Positions 26,031 to 32,733 of a stretch of DNA of 35,057 nucleotides are shown here, piece by piece (position 1 is the stretch's first letter; each line of letters starts with the position of its first letter). Source of the stretch: Hydrococcus sp. Prado102 (lineage in GTDB: Bacteria > Cyanobacteriota > Cyanobacteriia > Cyanobacteriales > Microcystaceae); NCBI GenBank assembly GCA_025454425.1, contig JALOOL010000095.1, forward strand, positions 1 to 35,057, written 5' to 3'. The notes under the pieces were generated by a model, which was not told where the DNA came from, ran no database searches, and was given only the letters and a program-made list of their open reading frames with translations. The position numbers and the translations under genes are program-made.

Positions 26031-26558
26031 TTAACGCACCTGCGAATAAGCTGCCTCAGAAATGACGGGAATTTCTGCATAAAGTCCCCTAATACACTGA
26101 ACGATGGAAAAAACAGAAGAACATACCACAAATAGAAAAATGACGCTATTAAGCGTATTTATGAGATAAGCAGTAGCTCCGGTTAAATTTCCAGAAAATC
26201 CACCCAAAACAGCTTCTTGCGATAGCCCTAAGAGCGATAAAACTAAACTGCACAACCAGGCAAAAACTGCTAGCAATAGTGCCTGCATCGCATTGTAGCG
26301 AAGAAAATGTATCAATCGCGTATTTTGCGCGACTCCAGCAAATAACCCAATAAAAACTGCTAAAGCAACTATAGAAAATCCGCCACCAGGCCAATAGTAA
26401 ATAGGTTGTAAAACTATCAAAGGCAGAAATGGCAAAGCTAGCGGTGAATATAAATCAAATAAATACGCTCCAAAAGGAAGAACTTCAAGTAAAGGCACCA
26501 GATAGGTTAAACAAGCGAATAATTTATCTTTACCTTTAGGCGAACCGCGCCAAACCAT
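26031..26558 (-). CDS. Tic20-like membrane protein
   Basis: A 175-residue integral membrane protein with about four hydrophobic segments and a central NTRLIHFLRYNAMQALLLAVF, the region that I recognise from cyanobacterial relatives of chloroplast translocon subunit Tic20 (Ycf60). The N-terminal motif DKLFACLTYLVPLLEVLPFG also fits. Chloroplast Tic20 helps protein import through the inner envelope; the role of the cyanobacterial protein is not settled. It ends 16 bp from the convergent FAH gene stop. The start ATG is followed by a basic stretch before TM1; an upstream AAGGAGA is visible on the minus strand just before it, supporting the start. Confidence 0.85.
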   Translation of the reverse strand: MVWRGSPKGKDKLFACLTYLVPLLEVLPFGAYLFDLYSPLALPFLPLIVLQPIYYWPGGGFSIVALAVFIGLFAGVAQNTRLIHFLRYNAMQALLLAVFAWLCSLVLSLLGLSQEAVLGGFSGNLTGATAYLINTLNSVIFLFVVCSSVFSIVQCIRGLYAEIPVISEAAYSQVR

Positions 26559-26644
26559 TATTTGCTCTCCTTGTGTTAGTGCTGCAAATTTAGAAGCTGA
26601 CTAGAGCGCTAGTCAGAATTATCTATCATTATCTTAATGCAAGC

Positions 26645-26690
26645 AGAAAACCCACTGTGCGAACGAAGCCAGTAGCGCGGCGCAGCTTGC
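26645..26690. repeat. GC-rich dispersed repeat candidate
   Basis: A GC-rich island (GCGAACGAAGCCAGTAGCG, GGCGCAGCTTGCC, TTGGCGTAG) in otherwise AT-rich spacer upstream of the Tic20-like gene. Pieces echo the GGGCTACGCC insert at 3099-3110 and a GCGCAAAGCGCAGTGGC stretch near 32668. It does not code. The 280-bp spacer otherwise shows one HIP1 site and no clear signals. Confidence 0.45.
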
Positions 26691-26838
26691 CATTGGCGTA
26701 GAGTAGTAATTTGCGAATACGCGATCGCATGAAAAGTTCCACCCCTACAAAAATTTTAGCTTTATTTTTGCTTAGCTACTTAAAGATCGCAATGATATTA
26801 GAAGCAGTCATTTTGAACATCAAATCTACCAGATTAAA

Positions 26839-27321
26839 TTATTGCTTCTCAAAATCTTTCCATTGTTGATAGGGATATTTAGCTAAGTTGGAATTATAAT
26901 ATTTGCGATCGCCACTCACTTCTTTATCAATCCAATCTGGCAATTCAATCGTTCGATTGGCATCATCTAATTCTACTTCTGCCATAATTAATCCTTCATT
27001 CTCGCCTAAAAACTCATCGACTTCCCAAACTAAATCGTCTAATTGAATTTTGTGTCTAATTTTTTCAATTAAAGGACGATCGCACAGAGTATCTAACATA
27101 ATTTGGGCATCTTCTATAGGAATTGGATACTCAAATTCACTTCTGGCAATCCCATCAGTTTTTCCTTTAATGGTTAAATAACCGCGATCGCCTGCGATTC
27201 TGACGCGAACTGTCGTGTTATTAACTGTAGTAATATATCCTTGACGATACACTTGACCGCTACCAAGCGATCGCCATTCATTACCTTTAACTAAAAATTT
27301 TCGTTCTATTTCAATTGCCAT
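26839..27321 (-). CDS. CYTH-domain protein (triphosphate tunnel metalloenzyme)
   Basis: A 160-residue protein opening with MAIEIERKFLV, the E-x-E-x-K signature (Glu4, Glu6, Lys8) of CYTH/TTM enzymes that bind triphosphates in a beta-tunnel. Further charged strands alternate as expected: TTVRVRIAGDRGYLTIKGK, RSEFEYPI, KIRHKI, WEVDEFLGENEGLIMAEVELD. Bacterial stand-alone members of this length are mostly inorganic triphosphatases, with adenylate cyclase as a rarer activity; I infer the first. The start codon lies 4 bp after the stop of a small upstream ORF, suggesting cotranscription. Confidence 0.92.
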   Translation of the reverse strand: MAIEIERKFLVKGNEWRSLGSGQVYRQGYITTVNNTTVRVRIAGDRGYLTIKGKTDGIARSEFEYPIPIEDAQIMLDTLCDRPLIEKIRHKIQLDDLVWEVDEFLGENEGLIMAEVELDDANRTIELPDWIDKEVSGDRKYYNSNLAKYPYQQWKDFEKQ

Positions 27322-27325
27322 TTAA

Positions 27326-27469
27326 TTATCTAAATAAAGATGAATGACTGAGATTAATTTGTGTAGCGCGATCGCAAATTAAAGCTCTAATTGGTATTGT
27401 TTTTCCATATAAATCGCCTTTGATACGAAGTTCTTCTTCTGAAAGTTCCACCTGATACCATTTCTCCAT
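27326..27469 (-). CDS. Small unrecognised protein upstream of CYTH gene
   Basis: A 47-residue frame from ATG 27469 (MEKWYQVELSEEELRIKGDLYGKTIPIRALICDRA...). It ends 4 bp before the CYTH start, so it is probably the first gene of the same transcript, or a leader peptide. An ATG at 27514 would extend it by 15 residues that lack character. The composition is soluble, with an acidic N-terminal helix. I do not know a family. Coding status is supported only by the tight junction and plausible sequence. Confidence 0.45.
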   Translation of the reverse strand: MEKWYQVELSEEELRIKGDLYGKTIPIRALICDRATQINLSHSSLFR

Positions 27470-27498
27470 AACTATGCACTTTACGATCCTCCCAACCC

Positions 27499-27639
27499 TT
27501 AATGAGGGAGGCAAGGGGGGAGCGAATTTAGTGCAACTTCATAGAGATTTTGACGAGAAGAGTAACCAATATAACTAAAAAGACCAACAACAATAAGTAG
27601 AGCAACTATAGCGATCGCTTTGGCTAAATTTAAGATTTT
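27499..27639 (-). other. Membrane-segment-like open frame without start codon
   Basis: The minus strand after pth reads KILNLAKAIAIVALLIVVGL then FSYIGYSSRQNLYEVALNS to a stop at 27499: one clean transmembrane helix of about 18 residues and a short polar tail, 46 codons. No ATG, GTG or TTG is in frame; upstream the frame overlaps the end of pth until a TGA. It could be a decayed small thylakoid or membrane protein gene, one using a rare start, or chance. Confidence 0.25.
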
Positions 27640-28267
27640 ATTCCTTAACTTGCGATGCTGGGGCGGCGGAACGATTGTTATAAAGACTCATCGTTTTAGC
27701 AATGCCTTCCTTGAGACTCATCTCTACAACCTTGAGACTAAGATCGAGTACTTCGCTGACGACTGCTGCTTCATCGGGCGCAAACTTTCCCAAAACGTGA
27801 GAAATCGTCTCTTTTTTGCCATCGGATTTCCCAATACCAAGGCGCAATCGGGGAAACTTTTCGGTTCCAAGGTGAGAAATTATCGATTTCATGCCGTTAT
27901 GTCCTCCCGCAGAACCCGATAAACGCATCCGCAATTTTCCTAGTGACAAATCCATATCGTCATAGATAATTAATACGGATTCTGGAGAGAGTTTATACCA
28001 ATCCGTAACAGCCCGAACTGCTTGTCCAGAACGATTCATGTATGTGAGGGGTTTAAGCAAGCGAACTTTATTGCCACTTCCCACAATTCCTTCTGTAAAT
28101 AGCCCGTGAAAGCGACCGTTCGGGTTCCAGGACAACTGCCAAGTTCGTGCGAGGAGATCGACAACTTCAAAGCCGATATTGTGTCGCGTTTTGTCGTATT
28201 TTGCTTCTGGGTTGCCCAAACCAACAATTAATTCGGGAATGACGAGATTGGTAGTTTCTGATGACAT
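27638..28267 (-). CDS. pth: Peptidyl-tRNA hydrolase
   Basis: A 209-residue esterase that recycles peptidyl-tRNA dropped from ribosomes. The full active-site set is visible: LIVGLGNP, His29 in KTRHNIGF (catalytic base), Asn78 in TYMNRSG (tRNA binding), Asp103 in IYDDMDL and GSAGGHNGMKSI. The length is slightly above the usual 190-200 because of a short N-terminal extension. The stop codon of the DUF2811 gene is 16 bp upstream on the same strand, so the two are likely cotranscribed. Confidence 0.96.
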   Translation of the reverse strand: MSSETTNLVIPELIVGLGNPEAKYDKTRHNIGFEVVDLLARTWQLSWNPNGRFHGLFTEGIVGSGNKVRLLKPLTYMNRSGQAVRAVTDWYKLSPESVLIIYDDMDLSLGKLRMRLSGSAGGHNGMKSIISHLGTEKFPRLRLGIGKSDGKKETISHVLGKFAPDEAAVVSEVLDLSLKVVEMSLKEGIAKTMSLYNNRSAAPASQVKE

Positions 28268-28283
28268 AACAAATAGCTATTGG

Positions 28284-28508
28284 CTAATTAACTTGCCCGA
28301 ATAGCGTTTCTAGATAGACGCGGGCGCAAGTAAAATAGCTTTGGGAATAAGGATCGCTTTGACTCTTTTCATTTTCTAACAAAAATAGCGAAAGTGCCGT
28401 GGCTAATACGCGATCGTGATCCCAATTTGGATGCTTCTCCAGATAGGTTTGTAGAGATTCGTGCAATTCTTCAGGAATTTCTGCAACAATGCTGACGGAT
28501 ATACTCAT
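28284..28508 (-). CDS. DUF2811 family small protein
   Basis: A 74-residue protein: MSISVSIVAEIPEELHESL, then LEKHPNWDHDRVLATALSLFLLEN and a C-terminal ARVYLETLF. This is the layout of the cyanobacterial DUF2811 family as I know it: a short strand followed by helices like a ribbon-helix-helix fold. Function is not established; a DNA-binding antitoxin-like role is inference from the fold pattern alone. It precedes pth by 16 bp. Its 5' side borders the DnaA-box-like cluster region. Confidence 0.75.
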   Translation of the reverse strand: MSISVSIVAEIPEELHESLQTYLEKHPNWDHDRVLATALSLFLLENEKSQSDPYSQSYFTCARVYLETLFGQVN

Positions 28509-28953
28509 AGCTACCTCAGAAGATAAATCATAAAAACACTAGCCAACTTTTTTTGTTTTCCCAAAGTTAAGCCAGCCTCAAGTAAATTTATGGGTGTAGG
28601 CACTATTTTTTACTCAGATAGGGTGGGGTTGTCAATGCTACAAAACATTACGAAACTTTTTATAAAAGATCGAGCTTTACGAAGAATCAAAGGTTTTACT
28701 CGATTTTTTTTTACATTTCTTTACAGTAACTCAGTATTTCAAATTTAGCCAAATGACGATCGCGAATTCCCCACTGACTCGCTAACCCTTGATTTTGTCA
28801 TCAAAGCCTGTGGAAAACTTGGGGTAAACTGTGGAAAAAGCCAAACTCCCTGTGGAAAAAGTGGGGAATTTCTTGGGGAAAAGACTCAAGAAAAATAAGA
28901 ATTGCAAATTTTTAACAAGCTACACAAATTCGGCGATTTTATTACAATTCTTC
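28509..28953. other. Intergenic region with DnaA-box cluster; candidate origin or DnaA site
   Basis: A 445-bp gene-free region. TGTGGAAAA occurs at 28809-28817, 28830-28838 and 28851-28859, all in one orientation with starts exactly 21 bp (two helical turns) apart. Degenerate relatives follow or intervene (TTGGGGTAAA at 28819, TTGGGGAAAA at 28873). The complement TTTTCCACA is the DnaA-box form reported for cyanobacteria, one base from the E. coli TTATCCACA. To the left, 28650-28750 is strongly AT-rich with long T runs (CGATTTTTTTTTACATTTC), as expected of a duplex-unwinding element. No dnaA or dnaN gene is in the window. An origin, a DnaA-titration site or a DnaA-controlled promoter are all possible. 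Confidence 0.55.
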
Positions 28954-29976
28954 TTAAAGAGATTCAATACATTGCTTCACCTTGTCGGTAAGAGACGGAT
29001 TTTCTACGTGTGCGACTAATTTTTGAGCGTCCCAGTAGCACAGTAGTGCCAATCTTCTTCGTCGGGTTGTCGTATACAAATTGCCCATGTTGAGTAAAGT
29101 AGTGACTTCTCCAATGCGATCGCCCAGATCTCGATAAAGTGCGATCGCGTTTTTGTAAAACTGTATGGCTTTTCTGGAGTTAGTCAAAAGACTGTAGGCA
29201 AACCCGATATTATGAAGCGTTATAGCTTCCCCAGCGCGATCGCCAAGTTTCTGACGGGTTAATAACACTTGATGATAAAGCAACAGTGCTTGTTTCGGCT
29301 GTCCGAGATCGTTATAGGTAGAGGCAATATTGTTTAAGGTAGTCGCTTCTGCTAGCACGTTTTTGATGGCTCGTTGGATGCTCAAAGCTTCTTGGAAATA
29401 CTCTAGCGCTTGCTCGAACTTTTTCAGGTTACTATAAGCAAATCCTATACCATTGAGTGTCGTTGCCTCGCCCGAATAATCTCCTAGTAAGCGACGCATC
29501 GCCAAAATTTGATGTTGCAGAATAAGCGCTCGTTTCGGTTCTCCCAATTTAGTGTAAATCAATGCCACATCATTGAGAGCAGATACTTCCCCTTGAGGAT
29601 TCTGCAATTGTTGAAAAAGCAATACGGCTTCGTTAAGATACTCAAGAGCTTGCGAAAACTGTCCCAAACGGCTGTGAGTGGAACCTAAATTACTCAGCGC
29701 GATCGCTTGTGCCTGACGATTGCCAAGTTCTCTAGCGGCGGCTAGTGCCTCAACAAAAGAAGTTAGCGCTTCCTGAAGTTGCCAACAACTCAGATAAGCT
29801 AAACCCATATCATTGAGCGTGTAGCCTTCTAAAGCGCGATCGCAAATGGCTCTAGCTAAATGCAAATTTTCGGCAGTCAGATTGAGGTATTCTTGGAATA
29901 AGCCTTGCTTGTAGTAGCGATTGGCTTCATTACGACGATATTCCCATTCTTGGACTTGATTTAGAGATTGCGTCAT
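28954..29976 (-). CDS. Tetratricopeptide-repeat protein
   Basis: A 340-residue soluble protein built almost wholly of TPR units about 40 residues apart, of the kinesin-light-chain/Rapsyn-like type: LSNLGSTHSRLGQFSQALEYLNEAVLLFQQL, ALNDVALIYTKLGEPKRAL, TLNGIGFAYSNLKKFEQALEYFQEAL, TLNNIASTYNDLGQPKQALLLY, TLHNIGFAYSLLTNSRKAIQFY and TLLNMGNLYTTTRRRRLAL. Inter-repeat helices carry (L)GDR.GEA-type linkers. No signal peptide or catalytic domain is present, so it is probably a protein-protein scaffold; partners are unknown. The 3' end faces the DnaA-box region. Confidence 0.9.
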   Translation of the reverse strand: MTQSLNQVQEWEYRRNEANRYYKQGLFQEYLNLTAENLHLARAICDRALEGYTLNDMGLAYLSCWQLQEALTSFVEALAAARELGNRQAQAIALSNLGSTHSRLGQFSQALEYLNEAVLLFQQLQNPQGEVSALNDVALIYTKLGEPKRALILQHQILAMRRLLGDYSGEATTLNGIGFAYSNLKKFEQALEYFQEALSIQRAIKNVLAEATTLNNIASTYNDLGQPKQALLLYHQVLLTRQKLGDRAGEAITLHNIGFAYSLLTNSRKAIQFYKNAIALYRDLGDRIGEVTTLLNMGNLYTTTRRRRLALLCYWDAQKLVAHVENPSLTDKVKQCIESL

Positions 29977-30480
29977 CGGTTTTTGGTTAAACTAAAACGA
30001 ATTGTTTCTGGTAACGCAGACTGTCAAAAGAAGGCAGAGGGACTGGGCATACAAGGTAGCGAGGTTTCCTCGCCACACAGCCCCTTCAGAGGGCTTTTAT
30101 TGTTGTTTTTGGAAGAAGCTTGAACTCCTCCCTAAAACTCTTCCCCCTATTTGAAGGAGAGCTTAAATTATGATTAATTTTATTATTGTCTACCTTTAGG
30201 TACAGGACGTAAATACTAAGTTGTGCTTTACTGACAAAACAAGTTGGGGAATGGGGAATGGGGAAAGTCGAAAGTCGAAAGTCGAAAGTCGAAAGTATTG
30301 ATGAAACTGGTCACTGATAACTGAAAAAGTGTCCTAGTATCCCGATCGCAAATGAGATGTCCTTAGAAATCAGCCTTTGAGTTGAGTGGCGATCGCTTAA
30401 TCATATTGCTTAGGGACGACGATTTGCACTGGAGATCTTCATAAAATACCTGGACATCCTTGTTTAAGAGCTATAAATTT
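29977..30480. other. Intergenic region upstream of psaL
   Basis: These 504 bases hold no gene. Items seen: hairpin GCGAGG-TTT-CCTCGC at 30059-30073; hairpin AGCCC-CTTCAGA-GGGCT at 30079-30095 followed by a T-rich run; GGGGAAT heptamers and AAAGTCG heptamers at 30246-30296; and a GGTCACTGATAACTG copy at about 30309. The psaL promoter must lie in the last 150 bases, but I cannot pick -35/-10 boxes with confidence. Confidence 0.6.
30246..30296. repeat. Tandem heptamers GGGGAAT and AAAGTCG
   Basis: GGGGAAT is repeated twice and partly a third time (30246-30263), followed directly by four exact copies of AAAGTCG (30264-30291) and a partial fifth. AAAGTCG is the reverse complement register of the CTTTCGA tract at 3070-3127, so the same repeat unit occurs in two distant intergenic sites. 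Confidence 0.85.
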
Positions 30481-31017
30481 ATGACTACGTTTGTTGACAA
30501 AATCGAGCAATCGAACAATAACCCCAGAGATCCTAGAAATCGCGAGGTAGTTTTCACCGCAGACAGTCCCTACAATGGAAATTTAGCAACGCCAATTAAT
30601 TCTTCGCCTCTAGTAAAAACATTTATCAACAACTTGCCTGCCTATCGTCCCGGTTTAACCCCCCTTCGTCGAGGCTTGGAAGTAGGATTAGCACATGGTT
30701 ACTGGTTAGTCGGGCCATTCTTCAAATTTAATCCGATGCGCTTTAGTGAATATGGTTCTCTAATCGCATTGCTGTCTACTGTCAGCCTTATTTTAATTTC
30801 CACCCTGGCTATTTCGCTTTATGCTGGAAGCAATCCTCCCGCACCGACAGCAACAATTACAACTCCTAATCCTCCTAAAGCTTTAGCCGATTCTGAAGGC
30901 TGGAACGAGTATGCAAGCGGCTTTTTCATTGGTGGTGTTGGAGGCGCGATCGTTGCTTATGCAATTTTGGCAAATGTTGATGTATTTGGAAATTTCTTGA
31001 ATTTAGTCGGTCTTTAA
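30481..31017 (+). CDS. psaL: Photosystem I reaction centre subunit XI
   Basis: A 178-residue thylakoid membrane protein that sits at the centre of the photosystem I trimer (or tetramer) and binds chlorophyll and carotenoid. Seen: an N-terminal stromal segment with NNLPAYRPGLTPLRRGLEVGLAHGYWLVGPF, the diagnostic block; KFNPMRFSEYGSLIALLSTVSLI leading into the next membrane helix; and a C-terminal helix EYASGFFIGGVGGAIVAYAIL. I chose ATG 30481 (MTTFVDKIEQ) over an in-frame start at 30460. It has no psaI partner within the window on either side, and a strong terminator follows 19 bp downstream. Confidence 0.97.
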   Translation: MTTFVDKIEQSNNNPRDPRNREVVFTADSPYNGNLATPINSSPLVKTFINNLPAYRPGLTPLRRGLEVGLAHGYWLVGPFFKFNPMRFSEYGSLIALLSTVSLILISTLAISLYAGSNPPAPTATITTPNPPKALADSEGWNEYASGFFIGGVGGAIVAYAILANVDVFGNFLNLVGL

Positions 31018-31036
31018 TAGTTAATAATTAAAAACA

Positions 31037-31064
31037 AAAAAGGTGCGCCATGGCGCACCTTTTT
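31037..31064. terminator. Bidirectional intrinsic terminator between psaL and chaB
   Basis: A perfect 28-bp palindrome: AAAAAGGTGCGCC followed by its complement, with A-run on the left and T-run on the right. In RNA from either strand it forms a GC-rich hairpin followed by U residues. It lies 19 bp after the psaL stop and 23 bp after the convergent ChaB gene stop, so it serves both. Confidence 0.92.
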
Positions 31065-31087
31065 GATTAATGAATTTTATTTATATT

Positions 31088-31330
31088 TTAGTTTCCACCC
31101 ATAGTTCCCGTCGTACTTCCAGAACGTGCATCTGGCTTATGTTGCCATTTGCCATCTTTTCCTTCTTCGTAGCTATTTTTAACAGAATTCCAAGCAACTT
31201 TAATAGCACCTTCTTCGCTTAGTCCATCTGAAGAAGCGCTATTAAAAGCCGCCATAAAGATTTGTTGAGCGCCTTGAGGAAGTTTTTCTTTTACTTCGTT
31301 TGGTAATTGTTCGAGAGTATCGTAAGGCAT
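31088..31330 (-). CDS. ChaB family protein
   Basis: An 80-residue protein of the ChaB fold: YDTLEQLPNEVKEKLPQGAQQIFMAAFNSA, then GAIKVAWNSVKNSYEEGKDGKW. The LP..V...LP..AQ.I...A.N.A ... A...AW..VK..Y motif is the family signature. ChaB was named for a supposed cation-transport role in E. coli but its function is unclear. The last 14 residues are Gly/Ser/Thr-rich and unstructured. It is a single gene convergent with psaL. Confidence 0.92.
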   Translation of the reverse strand: MPYDTLEQLPNEVKEKLPQGAQQIFMAAFNSASSDGLSEEGAIKVAWNSVKNSYEEGKDGKWQHKPDARSGSTTGTMGGN

Positions 31331-31561
31331 GATAGTTTTTTATCCAATTGCTAATAAATGTATTTAATAATCAGCTAATCAAAAGTTGTCTTAAAAAACA
31401 TCATTCTTGAGTCATATCTCTTTGGTTGAGAGTCATTAAAAAAACAGTTTTGAAAAAAAATTGGCGAAGCTTAAACACTTGCTTAGAATATCCGCCTCCT
31501 CTCTAGTAATTAGATACAGATACCTGTTAAGCTGATGAGTTAGGCAATTATCAAAAATATT

Positions 31562-32518
31562 ATGACCGAGGTGCAACCCAAACTCATCATTCATGGCGGT
31601 GCAGGTAGTTCTCTGAAAGGAAAAGGAGGACTAGAAGTAGTACGCCAGTCTCTTCATTCTGTTGTTAAAGAAATTTATGACTCGCTCTTGCAAGGAACGA
31701 GTGCAACTGATGCAGTCATACAAGGTTGCCAGTTACTCGAAGATGACCCCCGTTTTAATGCAGGAACGGGATCGGTTTTGCAATCGGACGGACAAATCCG
31801 CATGAGTGCATCTCTGATGGATGGGGCAGCACAGCGTTTTAGCGGCGTAATTAATGTTTCTCGCGTCAAAAATCCGATTCAACTCGCTCAAGCGCTGCAA
31901 AAAGAGTTCGATCGCATTCTCTCCGATTATGGTTCGACAGAACTATTGCGAGAACTTAAGTTTCCTATCTACGATCCGCTCACCGATTTGCGCTTGCAAG
32001 AATGGATTAAAGAACGAGAAGATAATTTTAGGAAAAAGATGGCAGGAGTCGTCGCCGAACAAGAGTTAGTTACCTCCACAGAAGCGCGACGGGGAACGAT
32101 TGGGGTAGTCGTCCTCGATCGCCAAGGACGATTAGCCGTTGGAACTTCTACAGGCGGTAAGGGATTGGAAAGAATTGGGCGCGTTAGCGATTCTGCCATG
32201 CCTGCGGGGAATTATGCCAGCCAATATGCCGCAGTAAGCTGTACGGGAATTGGCGAAGATATTATCGATGAATGTTTGGCAGCGCGAATTGTAGTACGAG
32301 TAACCGATGGATTACCGCTCGGCGAAGCAATGGAACGATCGATGAAAGAATCGCGCGATCGCCATCGTGACTTGGGCGCGATCGCTTTGGATGCAACCGG
32401 CGCGATCGCCTGGGGAAAAACGAGCGAAGTGCTTTTAGCTGCCTATCACGATGGCAAAGCGATCGGCGATACGCTCGAATGGGAAGACAATGAGTTAATG
32501 GGGCATTTAAAATCCTGA
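31562..32518 (+). CDS. Isoaspartyl peptidase / L-asparaginase (Ntn-hydrolase, plant type)
   Basis: A 318-residue T2-family threonine hydrolase that self-cleaves into alpha and beta chains. Seen: LIIHGGAGS at the N-terminus, NAGTGSVLQSDG, MDGAAQRFSGVINVSRVKNP, then RRGTIGVVVLD with Thr179 as nucleophile and cleavage site, STGGKGLERIGRVSDSAMPAGNYAS and CTGIGEDII. All are characteristic of the family. It removes beta-aspartyl residues from damaged-protein peptides and hydrolyses asparagine. The linker before Thr179 (residues about 115-178) is rich in charged helix, expected of the region trimmed after cleavage. The ATG start immediately precedes the conserved beginning. Confidence 0.94.
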   Translation: MTEVQPKLIIHGGAGSSLKGKGGLEVVRQSLHSVVKEIYDSLLQGTSATDAVIQGCQLLEDDPRFNAGTGSVLQSDGQIRMSASLMDGAAQRFSGVINVSRVKNPIQLAQALQKEFDRILSDYGSTELLRELKFPIYDPLTDLRLQEWIKEREDNFRKKMAGVVAEQELVTSTEARRGTIGVVVLDRQGRLAVGTSTGGKGLERIGRVSDSAMPAGNYASQYAAVSCTGIGEDIIDECLAARIVVRVTDGLPLGEAMERSMKESRDRHRDLGAIALDATGAIAWGKTSEVLLAAYHDGKAIGDTLEWEDNELMGHLKS

Positions 32519-32733
32519 TTTCTAATAACTTTTCGATCTCTGCGCGGCGAGTGTCGGGGACGGCGCGAATGTTCGACCTGCGTCCCATTCGCTCATCTCA
32601 CTAGTCCCTAAAACAGCCAGGAAACATTCTTTGGTAGACTAAATCAAATTAATGTGGGCGCGATTGCGCAAAGCGCAGTGGCAAAGCCGATCGCCAAATT
32701 ATCCGGTCTTAACTTAGCGATTGTAGAATAGCG

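Noticed and set aside
30059-30110. Hairpin AGCCC/GGGCT with T-rich tail as an intrinsic terminator
   Set aside because: The stem is only 5 bp, and no plus-strand gene ends upstream; the neighbouring TPR gene starts on the other strand.
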